A DNA stretch of 64,000 nt from Rutpela maculata. Its lineage: Eukaryota; Arthropoda; Insecta; Coleoptera; Cerambycidae. Below are positions 29,632 to 41,090 of the stretch, in pieces (the stretch's first letter is position 1; the number at the start of each line of letters is the position of its first letter). The notes beneath the pieces were generated by a model. That model made no database searches. It saw only the letters and a program-made list of their open reading frames with translations, and had not been told where the DNA came from. The position numbers and the translations under genes are program-made. The stretch lies in contig OW386293.2 in assembly GCA_936432065.2 (NCBI GenBank), positions 22,456,234 through 22,520,233 of the forward strand. Reading direction: 5' to 3'.

Positions 29632-31773
29632 CAGGGTTGAGCTGATTTAAACCATTTCGTTAAAATCATGATTTTTATTTTCAAAAATCATGATTTTTTT
29701 TTTTACTTTTCAAGTTTAAATGTTATAAGAATACAAACTTTATTAGTAAAATTTTTATTTGCACAAATAAAACTTTAAAAGCCTTTAATTTGAAGGCTTA
29801 AAACATAAACTTAACAAACATATGAACATATAGAAGTAAAAATATATATTGTTAGAACAGTACAGAACATATTAAGAATTATAACGTTTATAAAGAAATA
29901 CTAATTTAGATACTTTTTCATTGCCCAATCTATTCCTAATATCTGAATGGGCAAGTCCATATGAAGAAAAATTCTTTCCACATCTGCGGCGGCACACAGA
30001 AAGGAAATTATCACGTCCAGTACTTTGTTAGTTTGTGAAATATCGTTTTGAGATTTCCACCACTGCACTACGTTGACATTTTGTAATATTTCATTTGAAA
30101 GCATTGTTTCATCTTGGAACGGATCGGATTTCGCTTCCAACTTAATTATTAATGGTAATAACCCTGTACCAGAAAAATGTTGGGAAACTACACCCAAAGC
30201 AACCTTTTTTTTTTTCTTCTTTCGACAATGTGTATTTGTTTTTATTTCTGATAGGATCCAGCAAATATGCCAAAAAGTGAAATGGGGTTAAATCTTGACC
30301 ATATCTCTTTTCAAACATCAAATTGCTTTAAATTTTTGTCCTCATTTTCAAAACTATAAAAAACGACACTAAATTTTTGTCATTCCTCAACTGCAAGTGA
30401 CAAACTGGCACTTTTCTGCTAAATTCTATCAAGTGGCACAGAAATTGGTTTCAGCAATTTTAAAAAGTTCGTCCGGCCATTCGTTTAATTTGAATATTCG
30501 ACTCCTTTTTAAAAATCAATGGGTCAATGTCATCTTTGTGTTCTTCACAAATTTTTCTTTGTACCAAGCATTTGGAAAGTGTATTGCGAAAATATTTTAC
30601 AATTTAAACTACATGTAATTTTACTTTTGTACCTTCCAAATCTTTGGAGAGCAAATTCAGTATATGAGCAGAACACCCAGCGTTAAGAGGTAATCCAGGG
30701 CCCCGGCAATTTTTTTCCTCATGTTGTTCATATTTGCCACATTATCTGTGAACGAACTAGTAACTTTGCAGTTATACTCATTTTTGCTTTTATTTATTAA
30801 ATCAGTGGCCAAGTTTGCAAGATAATCACAAGTGTGTAGATGTCCTGGCGTATCTATACTTTCTAGAAGAGAACTTTCCATTTTTTATATCAAAATTGCA
30901 CATATTATCGGTTCATTATGAATATTTGATCAACCATCAAGAGACATACAAACTGGTTGACCTGATACATTTTCAAAGCACTTTGATTTCTCTTCTTCAG
31001 ATATTTCACTTAAAAGGGTTGATAAATGAAACCTAGAAGGTGGGACATACATAACATGTCAATCATTTTCCGAACTTCTGAATGTTCAATGGACTTAAAA
31101 AACAATTTGTTGCAAAAATAGCTCTGGCTTCCTGTTTGTGTAACGTTTTTTTTTTTTGTCTTGACATGTTGTTACAACAAAGGAGCTTGAATTAGTGCTC
31201 CTGCAACTACTACCATTCAAATTCCCGCTTGCCGTTCGTTAGGAATTTTTACTTTGGCTTGTACTGGTTGACACTCATTAATTTTTTCACCTTCGCTTGG
31301 ATTTTGACAGATTTCCCAGTGGTTTTTAAGCCTGTTAACAAGCCCCTGAATTTCCATATTACATTTTTTACATATTACACTGCATCCAAGTTTGCCCACA
31401 ACTTTTGACAAAATGTTGCCAAACACTATCTTCTTTCCTGCCTCGACTAGACATTTATTTTTAGTATATGTCTCGTGTCAACATTCCGTCAGTACTAAAT
31501 ATGAAAACCCCGTTCTTTTCTTATACCGTCATCTGAGATTTGCAAGTTTCAACGAGTTCCAACAAGCTAGCAAGTGGCTCTTGACTTGCGGAGCCAACTC
31601 GAAACAGTTTTGAGCCAATTTTCAGTATTAACATAACTATGTACAGAGATTTTTTTTATTATTTATTAAGAAAATACAATAAGGAAAGTTAAGAAATCAA
31701 ATAAACGTTTTTATTAAAAGAAATTAAAAAATTCTTAATTTTTTTAAACAAATCATGAATTTTATCAAGACTG
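29632..31773 (-). mobile_element. decayed hAT transposon (intron of copy 1)
   Basis: The outer bases CAGGGTTGAGCTGATTTAAA and the complement of CAGTCTTGA are consistent with hAT ends. On the minus strand a BED-type finger (CKKCNMEIQGLVNRLKNHWE) lies at about 31,290-31,380, and a C-terminal dimerisation region (ADVERIFLHMDLPIQI) at about 29,920-30,000. The middle has stops and frameshifts. The same remnant sits in the equivalent intron of copy 2, so it predates the duplication. Confidence 0.7.
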
Positions 31774-32990
31774 ACAGTCTAGAGTTCTTAGGTGTAACCT
31801 ATTTAGGTATGTAATAAACTTCTCTGAACTAATCCTGGTAGTGCCTGCCAGTACTGGGGTATTTTCCTCTCGGTTCAGGCCAAGATGGTTGTTTTCGCAG
31901 TGCTTGCCGATATGTCAAGCACTGGTTCTGGTCCAATAAATTTTGATACCACACCTTCCTTGGTTAAGTAGTTGGCTATTTCGTTGCCATCAAATACTAG
32001 TGATGGGAATAATCGAGATGTTTTAATAATCGACTAATATTAGTAGTACTAATTTTAGTAGTAGCTTTCTGTATCTAACCGAATGACCGATTCAACGATT
32101 CATTTGCATCTCGCACTCTACTACTATAAAAAAATTTGGTTTTTCATTTTATTATTATTATGGAGAATTATAGATTTGTTTTTTATGGATAATTATAGTT
32201 TTATTGTTATTTCTGTTATGTCGTTGGCTGCATTTATTTGTGTAAAGTTTTTAATATTAATCTTTAGTGTTTTATTTACTTTATAAATGGGTAACAGCAA
32301 TTATTTTTTAGTATACCTACTTCTGCTAAATAATTACACACAAAATTAAATATTTATCTATTTATTATAGAAGTAATGTCAAAACTAATAATTAACCTGA
32401 TGTTTTATATTTTGTTGTGTTCGTTGATCAAGCATTCCAACTTCGAAACCGAGAGAATAATCGACTCAGTCGCCATCGCATTCATCGAACGATTGTATAC
32501 AACTATTTTTTTTTCAGCACTACTAATATTAGTATATACTAATTTTCAGAGCTATAATCGATTATCTTGAGACATTTTAATATTCGACTAATTTGATTAT
32601 TGTGTCTCGATTATTCCCATCACTACCAAATACTAAGAGTTGCATTTTAGATTCATTAAGAATCAGACCATGGGCTTTTGATATATGACAAATGGTGGCA
32701 AAGTCCTCGTTAATTTTATTTAAGGCAATAGCAGCCTCATTTACGAAAAGTTAAAAAACATCTGAAAATCATTAGCGTATTGATGTGAGCTACAGTGCTT
32801 CAAAAAATTGGCAAGTAAATGGAGAAAAGTAGTGAACCTAACACACTACCCTGAGGAACACCCTTTTTGACATCAATTTTATCAGTTCGCACACCGTCTA
32901 TAACCACTCTTTGGCTTCTGTTACCTAGATAGTTAAAAAAAAATTGTACAACAACTTCACCGAGGTCAAAATATTTTAACTTAGTTCACA
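31774..32990 (-). pseudogene. LINE reverse transcriptase fragment
   Basis: On the minus strand the motif KGVPQGSVLGSLLFSIYLPI lies at about 32,810-32,880. Farther on comes a degraded YADD-like catalytic region, then ILNESKMQLLVFDGNEIANY and GPEPVLDISASTAKT. The frame is broken by stops and by the hAT MITE at 31998-32625. Both 5' and 3' ends are lost. Confidence 0.75.
31998..32625. mobile_element. 628-bp hAT-type MITE with 8-bp duplication
   Basis: The ends TAGTGATGGGAATAATCGA and the inverse (ending CCCATCACTA) are flanked by TCAAATAC (31990-31997) and CCAAATAC (32626-32633), an 8-bp target duplication with one change. The interior is AT-rich with AATATTAGTA repeats. It is inserted in the LINE fragment. 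Confidence 0.85.
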
Positions 32991-33149
32991 AAACTGAATG
33001 GTCTTAAGGTATATTTCATCCACCGGTCAGGTGGGATCTCTATATCTGTATTCCTCATTCATATCCGAAATATAAAATTTCTCCTAAAAATTCTGATTTA
33101 TGTGTACTAACTGTATTGATAAGTTTAACTAAACGTTGTTTTTTTTTAG

Positions 33150-33701
33150 ATAAAACTGCATAAATGTCCTCAGTGCCCATACCAAACAAAGAGAAGCAGC
33201 AACCTGCATATTCACATGGTAATGCACAAGAAACCCGAAGAGGTAAAAATGTTCCAATGTGATATGTGCCCTTATCAGTCTATAAGAAAGCGCAACCTTA
33301 GATCTCATCAATTGTATCACAAATCTGCGGATGAGGTGACTTTCTACAACTGTGCCGAGTGTTCGTTTAAAACCAAGGAAAAAGGCTCTCTCAAGAAACA
33401 CATATGGCGTCACCGAAAGCCAGAAGAAATATCTTGGATTAAATGCGAAGAGTGCGCCTTCACTACCAAATACAAATCGAGTCTAACGAGGCATAGCCTC
33501 CTAGTTCACAAAAGCCCTGATGAAATAAAAACGTACGATTGTCCTTCATGTCCATACAGAGCGAAGTGTAAGAGTCATCTGGATAAACATATGTTCTTAC
33601 ATAATGATCCGAGCAAAATGAAAATGCATGAGCGTTTTTATAAAGCAGTTCAGAGAAGGAACCTGCTCAGACGTGTAAAACGTAGGCATAACTTGCCTTA
33701 A
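33150..33701 (+). CDS. zinc-finger gene copy 1, exon C (terminal fingers)
   Basis: The last coding exon starts after TTTAG at 33149 in phase 0 and stops at TAA 33699-33701. Exons A, B and C together give an in-frame product of about 1,178 residues. Five C2H2 fingers are visible: CPQCPYQTKRSSNLHIHMVM with H, CDMCPYQSIRKRNLRSHQLY with H, CAECSFKTKEKGSLKKHIWR with H, CEECAFTTKYKSSLTRHSLL with VH, and CPSCPYRAKCKSHLDKHMFL with H. The C-terminus is shorter than in copy 2: a 9-nt deletion removed the CxxC of the next finger, and about 90 nt more were lost, all without a frameshift. The result is two fewer fingers. Confidence 0.85.
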   Translation: MKLHKCPQCPYQTKRSSNLHIHMVMHKKPEEVKMFQCDMCPYQSIRKRNLRSHQLYHKSADEVTFYNCAECSFKTKEKGSLKKHIWRHRKPEEISWIKCEECAFTTKYKSSLTRHSLLVHKSPDEIKTYDCPSCPYRAKCKSHLDKHMFLHNDPSKMKMHERFYKAVQRRNLLRRVKRRHNLP

Positions 33702-34494
33702 TAGTAGTACTTGCAGCAGTAGTAGTTCTTAATAGCTTTAAATCTTAACAGCTTTAAATTTTAATATGTATCATCTTTCTTTATTTCCACATCCAGTGGA
33801 AGTATAGTAACGACAAGAATTTTTAAAAAAATTTTTATCGTTCAAATAGGCTTAGAATGTCATGAAATGTCGAGAGTTTAAGTTTGAGCAAAAAAAAAAT
33901 TTCTCTATGTCTGTCTGTAATTTTTTTTGTGCGCACGATTACTCTGGCACCGTTTAAGATATTGACTTGAAAGGTACACGTATGTATTTTAACGAGATCT
34001 GGAACTAGATTATATTTTGATCTTATTCCGTTGACAGGTTGGGGTAAATAGACAAAGCAAGCGAGATCCCATAAAATTGGTATTTAGTACACAGGGTGCT
34101 TCACAGTGAGTGGCCTATTAGACGTTTTGGAGAAACTATCCATAATTTGAAACTGAAAATTTGTATACAGGGGTTTTCCGGGGTGATCTATTTAATGAAA
34201 ATAATGTCATATGTGACACTTCCAGTTATACCGGAAGTCGGCATCAACTTCATTATTTTATGCCGGAATCGAATTCCACTCATTATTTTAAGGTAACTTT
34301 CAATAACATTCCCTATCTCAGAAATCAATAGTTTTTGAGATATTTCAGTTTTATCGAAATTTTATGTGAAAACCAACCCATAGTTGAACATTAATAACCT
34401 CCGCTATGGTAAATTCCAAAAACCAATTTTTCTCCCATATTATGTATGAGGATGGAGCTTATGTGAGCATAAGCTACAAATGCTACGAAATGTA

Positions 34495-36409
34495 CAGGGT
34501 GCCCAGAAAAGTCAGTCGAATTTTGAGAACTTCGACCTCCATTAAATCGCTTATTTTAAATGGAACATACTGTATTTTATGATCCTATTCGATTCCTTTT
34601 TTAATTACCTTTCAGCCTATATAGGCATTCCCTATAGCTAAAATGTAAGGTTTTTGAGTTATTTAAAGTTATTTAGAAAAAGGCGAAATTAACAGCAATA
34701 TCGAGTATAGTGTACCGTGAAAAACAAACAAATGTTAGTTCTGTCATTCGAAATTAAATTATTTCCTTATAGTGTCAACGTGTTGTTTTAAATATGCAAA
34801 ATAATTATTCTAATGCAGATTATTTAAACTTATTTTATTTACATGGAGAATGCAATAGAATTCTTAGTAGAGCATACAGAAGCTTTAACGAATTAAATCC
34901 AGATCTGCCACCTAAGAGAGAAAAGAAATTCAGAAGAATTGAGGCTAATTTTCTACTTTTACTTTTAAAGCCACAAAAATAAATTCCAGTCCAGTTACTG
35001 GAAACGAAGAAAACGAAATAACCATCCTAGCATATTTCGAAGCATATCCACAGGCATCCATTTACACCGCAGTACATGACATGGGTATTCCTTATACCTC
35101 CATAGAAAGAATTTTGTGGAAGCATAAAATGCACAACTATAAGTTTACTACGGTTCAAGCTCTGCATCCAGAAGATCCTGGCAAGAGAATTCAGTTTTGT
35201 GAAATGATTTTAATTCGCAGTCAAGAAGATAATGACTTTTTGAAAAAAATTATCTGGACAGATGAGTCGAAATTTTCCCGTGAAGAAATATTTAACAGAC
35301 GTAACCAGCATATTTGGGCAAATGAGAACCCTCATGCAATAAGGGAAAGAGGATTTCAGGAAAAATTTAGTTTTAATGTATTTTGTTTATTAAAAGACAA
35401 TAAGTTGAGTTACCATATTTATGATGGCACTTTAACTTCTCAACGTTATGCAGAGATACTAAGAACAATAGTTACCGACTTTTTGGACGATTTATCAGTA
35501 CTGGATTATGCAAGATGTTGGTATCAACTAGATAGAGCTTCTCCTCACTGTACACGAGAGGTATCAAACATACTAGACGATATGTTTGAAGATAGGTGGA
35601 TTAGACAACGCGGCCCCTGGTTATGGCTTGCTAGAAGTCCAGATCTCACACCACTTGATTTTTATCTGTGGGGAAACATGAAAAACAAAGTATATGATAC
35701 GCCTGTAAATACACAAGAAGAATTGGAAGTGAGAGTAAGAAGGGCGTTCGAAGAATTAGACGGGAATGAAATTAGACGAGCAACCACTAACGGTGTTATG
35801 ACCCGAGTATTAAATTGTTTACATGTTAATGGGCAGCATATCGAGCAGTTATTAGTTTAAAGAACGTGTTTGTTATCAATATTTCTGTCGGTATTTCTTG
35901 TTATGTTCAATATCTTTAAAATGTATTTAACAATTTTCTTATTTTTATCAGTATTCGCAACATTGACGTGAATTATTTTTACTTCTGTTGTATTGGTTTT
36001 GTTAAACTTGTACATATTAAAAATTTATACAAATTTCATACTGTATTTTTATGCTGCCTTCAATAGCTGCACTTTGGTGCAAGAAAAAGTAACAGTTTAT
36101 GTATTTTTCTTTTCTCCTTAGTTTTGGAACTCCACCTTCTGAGTGACGGTTAATATTAATGTATTACAAGAAATATTTTTGTTCTCCACGGCACACTATA
36201 TTCGATATTGCTGTTAATTTCGCCTTTTTCTAAATAACTTTAAATAACTCAAAAACCGTACATTTTAGCTAAAGGCAATGCCTATATAGGCTGAAAGGTA
36301 ATTAAAAAAGGAATCGAATAGGATCATAAAATACAGTATGTTCCATTTAAAATAAGCGATTTAATGGAGGTCGAAGTTGTCAAAATTCGACTGACTTCTG
36401 GGCACCCTG
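34495..36409 (+). mobile_element. 1.9-kb mariner-like transposon at the palindrome centre
   Basis: The terminal inverted repeats (about 230 nt) begin CAGGGTGCCCAGAAAAGTCAG, less the final base, and are flanked by TA at 34493-34494 and 36410-36411. It carries a frame-broken transposase. The end motif CAGGGTG is shared with the outer element, but the next bases differ (CCCAG against CTTCAC). Confidence 0.85.
34794..35860 (+). pseudogene. mariner-like transposase, frameshifted
   Basis: The N-terminal part (34794-34982, YLHGECNRILSRAYRSFNEL) is the helix-turn-helix opening typical of this insect mariner group. The C-terminal catalytic part is in another frame (35081-35860). Catalytic segments seen are IIWTDESKFSR for the first Asp, WYQLDRASPHCTREV for the second (family consensus has QQDGAPPH), and ARSPDLTPLDFYLWGNMKNK for the third. 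The two parts differ in phase, so a frameshift lies near 34,980-35,080. The relic is no longer able to code for one protein. Confidence 0.85.
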
Positions 36410-37237
36410 TACATTTCGTAGCATTTGTAGCTTATGCTCACATAAGCTCCATCCTCGTACATAATATGGGAGAAAAATTGGTTTTTGGAATTTACCATAT
36501 AGCGGAGGTTATTAATTGTCAACTATGGGTTGGTTTTCACATAAAATTTCAATAAAACTGAAATATCTCAAAAACTATTGATTTCCAAGATAGGGAATGT
36601 TATTGAAAGTTGCCTTAAAATAATGAGTGGAATTCGATTCTGGCATAAAAAATATGGTATGCCATTTGAAATAACGAAGTTGATGACGACTTCCAGTATA
36701 ACTGGAAGTGTCACATAATATATGACAATATTTTCATTAAATAGATCACCACGGAAAACCTCTGTATACAAATTTTCAGTTTCAAATTATGAATAGTTTT
36801 TCCAAAACGTCTAATAGGCCACTCACGGCGAAGCACCCTGTATATAAGAGAATCTAAGGTCTCAAAAAATTTTTTGGCCACCCTCATTACCACCCCCACC
36901 CCATTATTAAAGGTGGTCAAAAAAATAGAATTGTCATTTAGTGTGTGTACAAGTACCCCATTATTAAAGGAAGTCAAAAAAATAAAATTGTCATTTAGTA
37001 TGTGTACAAGTACCAAATAGGTACCTCAAAAATTTTGTTTACTTTATCCACCACCACCTCCACTACCAAGGTGGCATATCGTTTTATGGGTTTTTGGGGT
37101 GGACGATTTCAAATATATTGTTAAAGTTCCATAAACAATTATTTCTACATACAATTTTTTTTCTTTGTGAGAGTTGGATAGAAAATCTGGATGTGGAAGT
37201 AGTGATTCCTTGGGCAGCGGTTTTTAATTATATGTAT

Positions 37238-37717
37238 TGTTACGTGTTCACATCCCTTTATAATAAACACCCTGTAACGTGGATCCGGAAATTATAACAC
37301 CAGGGTAACGATAAACACTGATTTATTAACTTACGTACTAATTACAACAAATGATTACTTTACTAATATTACTCTGAATAATATAATTCAATATTGCAGT
37401 CACTTCCATCACTCTGTTTACTCCTTTATTTGATCTGACTCATTAATTGAACTGTACTGACTTACTGTCTAAACTGTACTGTCCACTGAACTGAACTGAA
37501 CTGTACTATGCAACAACTCACTCTCTATTTACATTCCTAGGTAATTGGTTCTGAAACTCTTTACCACATTCTGCAATGTTCCAGATAGGTATCAGTAGCT
37601 TCTAGATGCCAACACGGCGCGCCATCTCTGAAACGATTGCTGAACTAACTAAGTTTTCTGTTACTTATACATGGAGCTTAGAGGGAATTCTTATAGATGG
37701 GGTACAAAACTGTAACA
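37238..37717. mobile_element. probable 480-bp solo LTR
   Basis: TGTTACGTGTTCACATCCC opens it and CTGTAACA closes it, with TGTTAC/GTAACA inverted ends. The flanks GTAT and ATAT may be a 4-bp duplication with one change. It shares ACGTG and AAACACCCTGTAA with the LTR at 25,156. No coding capacity. Confidence 0.55.
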
Positions 37718-37894
37718 ATATTGTTGTAATATCTGCATATCCTTTTAACGTGTTTGTGTGTATTTGTAATACTACTTTATTTTTGTAAATTCATGTCAAT
37801 TTTATTTATCTGTATCGTAAATTTTGTCTTTTGACCTGTGTAAATACCTTGGTACAGTAGCATCAATAAATTATTATTATTATTATTACTATTA
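37718..37894. repeat. AT-rich spacer and ATT microsatellite
   Basis: ATT repeats at about 37,866-37,901 are the tail of the minus-strand retroposon that follows. Confidence 0.7.
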
Positions 37895-38715
37895 TTATTT
37901 TTTTAAAAACCAGTCGCTCTTCTCTGTGGCTCCGACACTCACAGAGGGGAGGTGGCAGTACCGACAGCCACTCCTCACTCCATGAGGTAAGTGACTACTG
38001 AGTCCGGGAATTGTGTGCCTTGAGTAGACCTAACGAACCGAGAATGATGGCCTTCTGCATTCTGCCAGCTAAAATCTCTGCCGAGTTTCGGCATGCCGGT
38101 AAGATCTTCAGTTTCGAAAACAGTGTGTCCACCCAGGACTCCTATGATCAGTACCACCAGCTTAACAGTATGGCCTGGATAAAATCTGTGGAGTTCGAAG
38201 AGCAAATTTCGATATTTTGTCCGTTTTTCCTCCTCCGTCAGGACAGTGTTGTTATACCTGGGAGCCGAGAATTCTACAACATACATTGTCTTGAGTTGGT
38301 ACTCGAGGAGGACTATGTCAGGCTTGTTGCCTTGTGTTTGCCTGATAGTGGGAAACGAGTAGTTCCAATAAATTAGATTAGATTACTCTGAAGGAGCAGG
38401 CGATTGGCCTTTCCCACTGCGACCTATAAGGTCTATTGTAGTCCTTCTTTTTTGTGCCTTAGGGCTCCCTATCCAAACATGGTCTTCCTAGACTTCGAGT
38501 CTGTTGATAAGGACCCCCAGGTACGGTTATCAGCCTCTGTATTTCTCTCGCCGAGCCGCCTCAGTCCAGTCAGGCTTTTACAGCTCAGCATATGGACTGA
38601 GATCTCCAACGAGAACTTGGGTCACCAATCCGCGGGACGTGACCGACGTTGCTTAACTTCGCCGATCGAGTGCCGGCGCCCAGATCGGAGGTCGCACAGA
38701 GAGCTGTAATATATT
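37895..38715 (-). mobile_element. retroposon with 5S-like head and LINE-like 3' body
   Basis: Reading the minus strand, a 5S-rRNA-like segment (38,603-38,706) is followed by about 300 nt without a match. Then comes a LINE C-terminal frame (38286 to 37975: YVVEFSAPRYNNTV, EEEKRTKYRNLLFELHRFY and VKLVVLIIGVLGG) and a TAA-repeat tail. The LINE part resembles the restriction-like endonuclease end of R4/Dong-type elements. It is either a SINE3-type composite or a LINE inserted next to a 5S copy. A second copy of the body without the 5S head is at 62,310-62,870. Confidence 0.6.
38603..38706 (-). pseudogene. 5S rRNA-derived sequence
   Basis: The minus strand reads GCGAAGTTAAGCAACGTCGG followed by a diverged middle and GGATTGGTGACC, then TTCTCGTTGG. 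These fit the internal control region of 5S rRNA genes. Several positions differ from animal 5S, so a functional rRNA gene is unlikely. Confidence 0.7.
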
Positions 38716-40000
38716 AGACACTTCTCATTTCCCACAACAAACTCAATATCCCTGAAGTGTAAGGCAGCACTGGTGTATCGTCTATCCCATATGAGTGCCT
38801 TAAATGGTAATAAAGCACTCATAATTATTATTATTAGTATTGACAAAAAAAATGCATTCACACTAGGAAAAGAATTCATTTTATACTGTGGTGAAGAATT
38901 TTCGGACCAGATGGCAGGTCTGTAATATATAGTTGCTTTCTGCATAATTTTACTGATATGTTGGAGTAATTGTAATTTTTGGAAGTAATTTGGCAGCCTC
39001 GTTGAAACTACTCTTTCCACTGAGACGAATAATGGGATTATTTTGATGTTTTTTAGCTTCGAGTTACACTTAAGTTTGATGGCCAGATTTTGATACTTAT
39101 CAATCTTTTGATATTCCGTTTATATTAAATTAGTATAGTGAGAGATACTGCTATGCAGAGATGGGTAAACTCTGTGAGTTTTGATTGCTCTGAAAGTTTC
39201 CGGAGAGTTTTCCCATAAACTTTGCATTGTAATATTGATAGCTTATTTTATGGCGAAATCTGATTTATGATGATGCAAGCTTCATTTTGATACCAAATAA
39301 ATTTAAATAATTATGTGATGTATGTGACTTACAGGCTTTTACCAAATAACTGATATATAAATATCGCTATACGTTTAGTGTACTGTATGAAAAATATGGA
39401 GCGATTGGGAGGTTGTCCTGTATTTCAGGGTAGCCACTTTTCTGCTTACTGGGAAAAGTCGGTCAATTTTATTTTAGTCAAGGAAATCAGGGAATTTGTA
39501 CTCATTATTTGAACATAAAATCAGGAAATTTTAAGAAGTAGGGAAAATTGTGTAAAAGGCATATATTTTGATATATTTATTTTCTTACTTGAAACCAAAA
39601 ATGTTCTGTTCATTGCGAATTTTACGCGAGTCAATCGAATTTATTTTCAGCGAAAAATTGACCTACAAATTTATTGTTATGTAAGTAATTTTATTCACTT
39701 TGTTAATTTCTATGTTCGGTTACAATTTCTTTTATTAATAAAATATAAAAAACAGAAATTGGCTTTTGAGTTATAAAAATTAGTTAGGGAAAACTGAAGT
39801 TTTTCAATCAGGGACGTCAGGGAATTTGAAATGCAGTGTTAAGTGGCCATGCACCCTGTATTTTCTTTGTTTGAATTATTAGATAATAGGCCCGTTCAGC
39901 ATTTTTTTTTTATTTTACAAATCGAAAGTAGAACACTTAAGGCAATTTCCAAATTTTTAGGTTTTTATTAGGACGATTATAAATATATAAATAAATTACC
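38716..40000. other. repeat-rich gene-free stretch
   Basis: A plus-oriented retroposon end (AATAAAGCACTCATAATTATT) lies at about 38,806-38,836. A 440-bp block at about 39,415-39,860 starts CAGGGTAGCCAC and ends GTGGCCATGCACCCTG, with internal AGGGAATTT repeats, probably a MITE. Nothing coding was found. Confidence 0.55.
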
Positions 40001-40199
40001 AAAGTTGGACCGCGCGAAAACAGGTCGGAGCTTCGCGTGACGTCACTTTGCAGATGCTGATCAGGCGATAGTCCAGATTTAATGTGACTTCACAGCTAAC
40101 CTCAAAAATATGTATTACTAACGATTTACAAGTTAGTCCTAAAGAGGTTGAATAAATATTCTACCTCCATGATTTATGCAAGAAGTGGCTATTAAAAGG

Positions 40200-41090
40200 T
40201 AATGAACAGCATCTACAAATTATTGCTCTGTGGTAGTTCCCATTTTCTTCTTCTTCTGTATGAAATTAGCTCAGTTATGGAATCTGTGGTTATAGTAGTT
40301 CGCATCGAATTCTACTTCTCTAACACTTTGGAATGATTAGTAGTTCCCACTTGATTTTTCTTTTATCGGAAGTTGGCACGGTTAGAGCACAGATTAAGGA
40401 ACTACCAGAAGCGACACTCTTAGCACCACCGCTTTTGATGGTTTGATTAGTTTTCGTGCCGTTCGACATTTTGTTGTAGATAGTTCATTTATTGTTTTAA
40501 CCTAACATTCTGTGGCATAATTTACAAAAATTCATATTTCCTTGATTAAATAATGAAACATATTTATTTTGAGAGTCACATTTAATATAATATACAATAT
40601 AAAAAAAAAAAATTAAAATTAACGTTTCCCTGACTGAAGTGTAATAACAATAATTTCTCCACGACTATCGTATAATCCTTCGCATAATACTTGTAGGAAC
40701 TGACGAATAATGATAGTCATAATTCCAAACTAACGTATATTATATGAACATAATCTCATTATATATGACTAACTTTACTTTTTCACTTTTAAGCGATTAA
40801 TAAAGTCAAAATAATCGTGGATAAAGTGTAGTATTCTGCTCGTCGCGTATAATGGCTATTACACGCTCGGATGATTACGACACTCGCCCTCGGCGTACTT
40901 TAATAAAAAGCGCTGCAAGGTGCAAGTACCCCAAGTGGCGAAACTGTGCGAAGTATTACCCCTTGGTAACCACCCAGCCTGCATATACATACGCCATTTG
41001 TAAATTCGTTCTGTATTATGATAGTTGCCGTGCACTGTGCGATAGTTTAGTTTTGTAAATTTTGTGTTTTTATGACGTGCTTTTCAATCG
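40200..41090. repeat. duplicated 5' segment, copy 2 (matches 63,290-64,000)
   Basis: Long stretches such as ACACTTTGGAATGATTAG, AAGGAACTACCAGAAG and TCGTCGCGTATAATGGC recur in order near the right end of the window. The frame at 40852-41058 is not conserved in that copy, so it is not taken as a gene. The block probably belongs to the 5' region of the zinc-finger unit. Confidence 0.75.

Larger units (their letters stand above)
29412..33149 (+). other. intron 2 of zinc-finger copy 1, filled with transposon remains
   Basis: GTAAGC to TTTTTTTTAG. It contains an antisense hAT remnant (29,632-31,773), an antisense LINE fragment (about 31,780-32,990) and a hAT MITE inside the LINE. Its last 150 bp match the end of the copy 2 intron. 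Confidence 0.75.
34092..36840. mobile_element. outer foldback element with about 400-nt arms
   Basis: It begins CAGGGTGCTTCACAGTGAGT and ends GAAGCACCCTG, and its arms stay complementary for about 400 nt up to GCTACGAAATGTA / TACATTTCGTAGC. Without the inner mariner it would be one long palindrome closing at TGTACA. TA follows on the right; the left flank reads CA, perhaps a mutated TA. Confidence 0.85.
33784..37225. mobile_element. repeat family Y copy 2, split by a nested foldback/mariner
   Basis: The start TTTCCACATCCAGTGG and end CTGGATGTGGAAGTAGTGAT are as in the other copies. It is interrupted between 34,092 and 36,840 by a palindromic element. Uninterrupted copy 3 reads TATTTAGTGTATACTAGAGA at that point. 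Confidence 0.8.

Noticed and set aside
38011..38376. 121-residue plus-strand frame
   Set aside because: It is the antisense of the LINE C-terminal frame, which has recognisable family motifs.
38603..38706. Functional 5S rRNA gene
   Set aside because: Only the internal control region is well matched; the flanks and several conserved positions differ.
40852..41058. 68-residue frame in the duplicated 5' segment
   Set aside because: The homologous stretch near 63,830 has indels that break the frame, so it is not conserved as coding.
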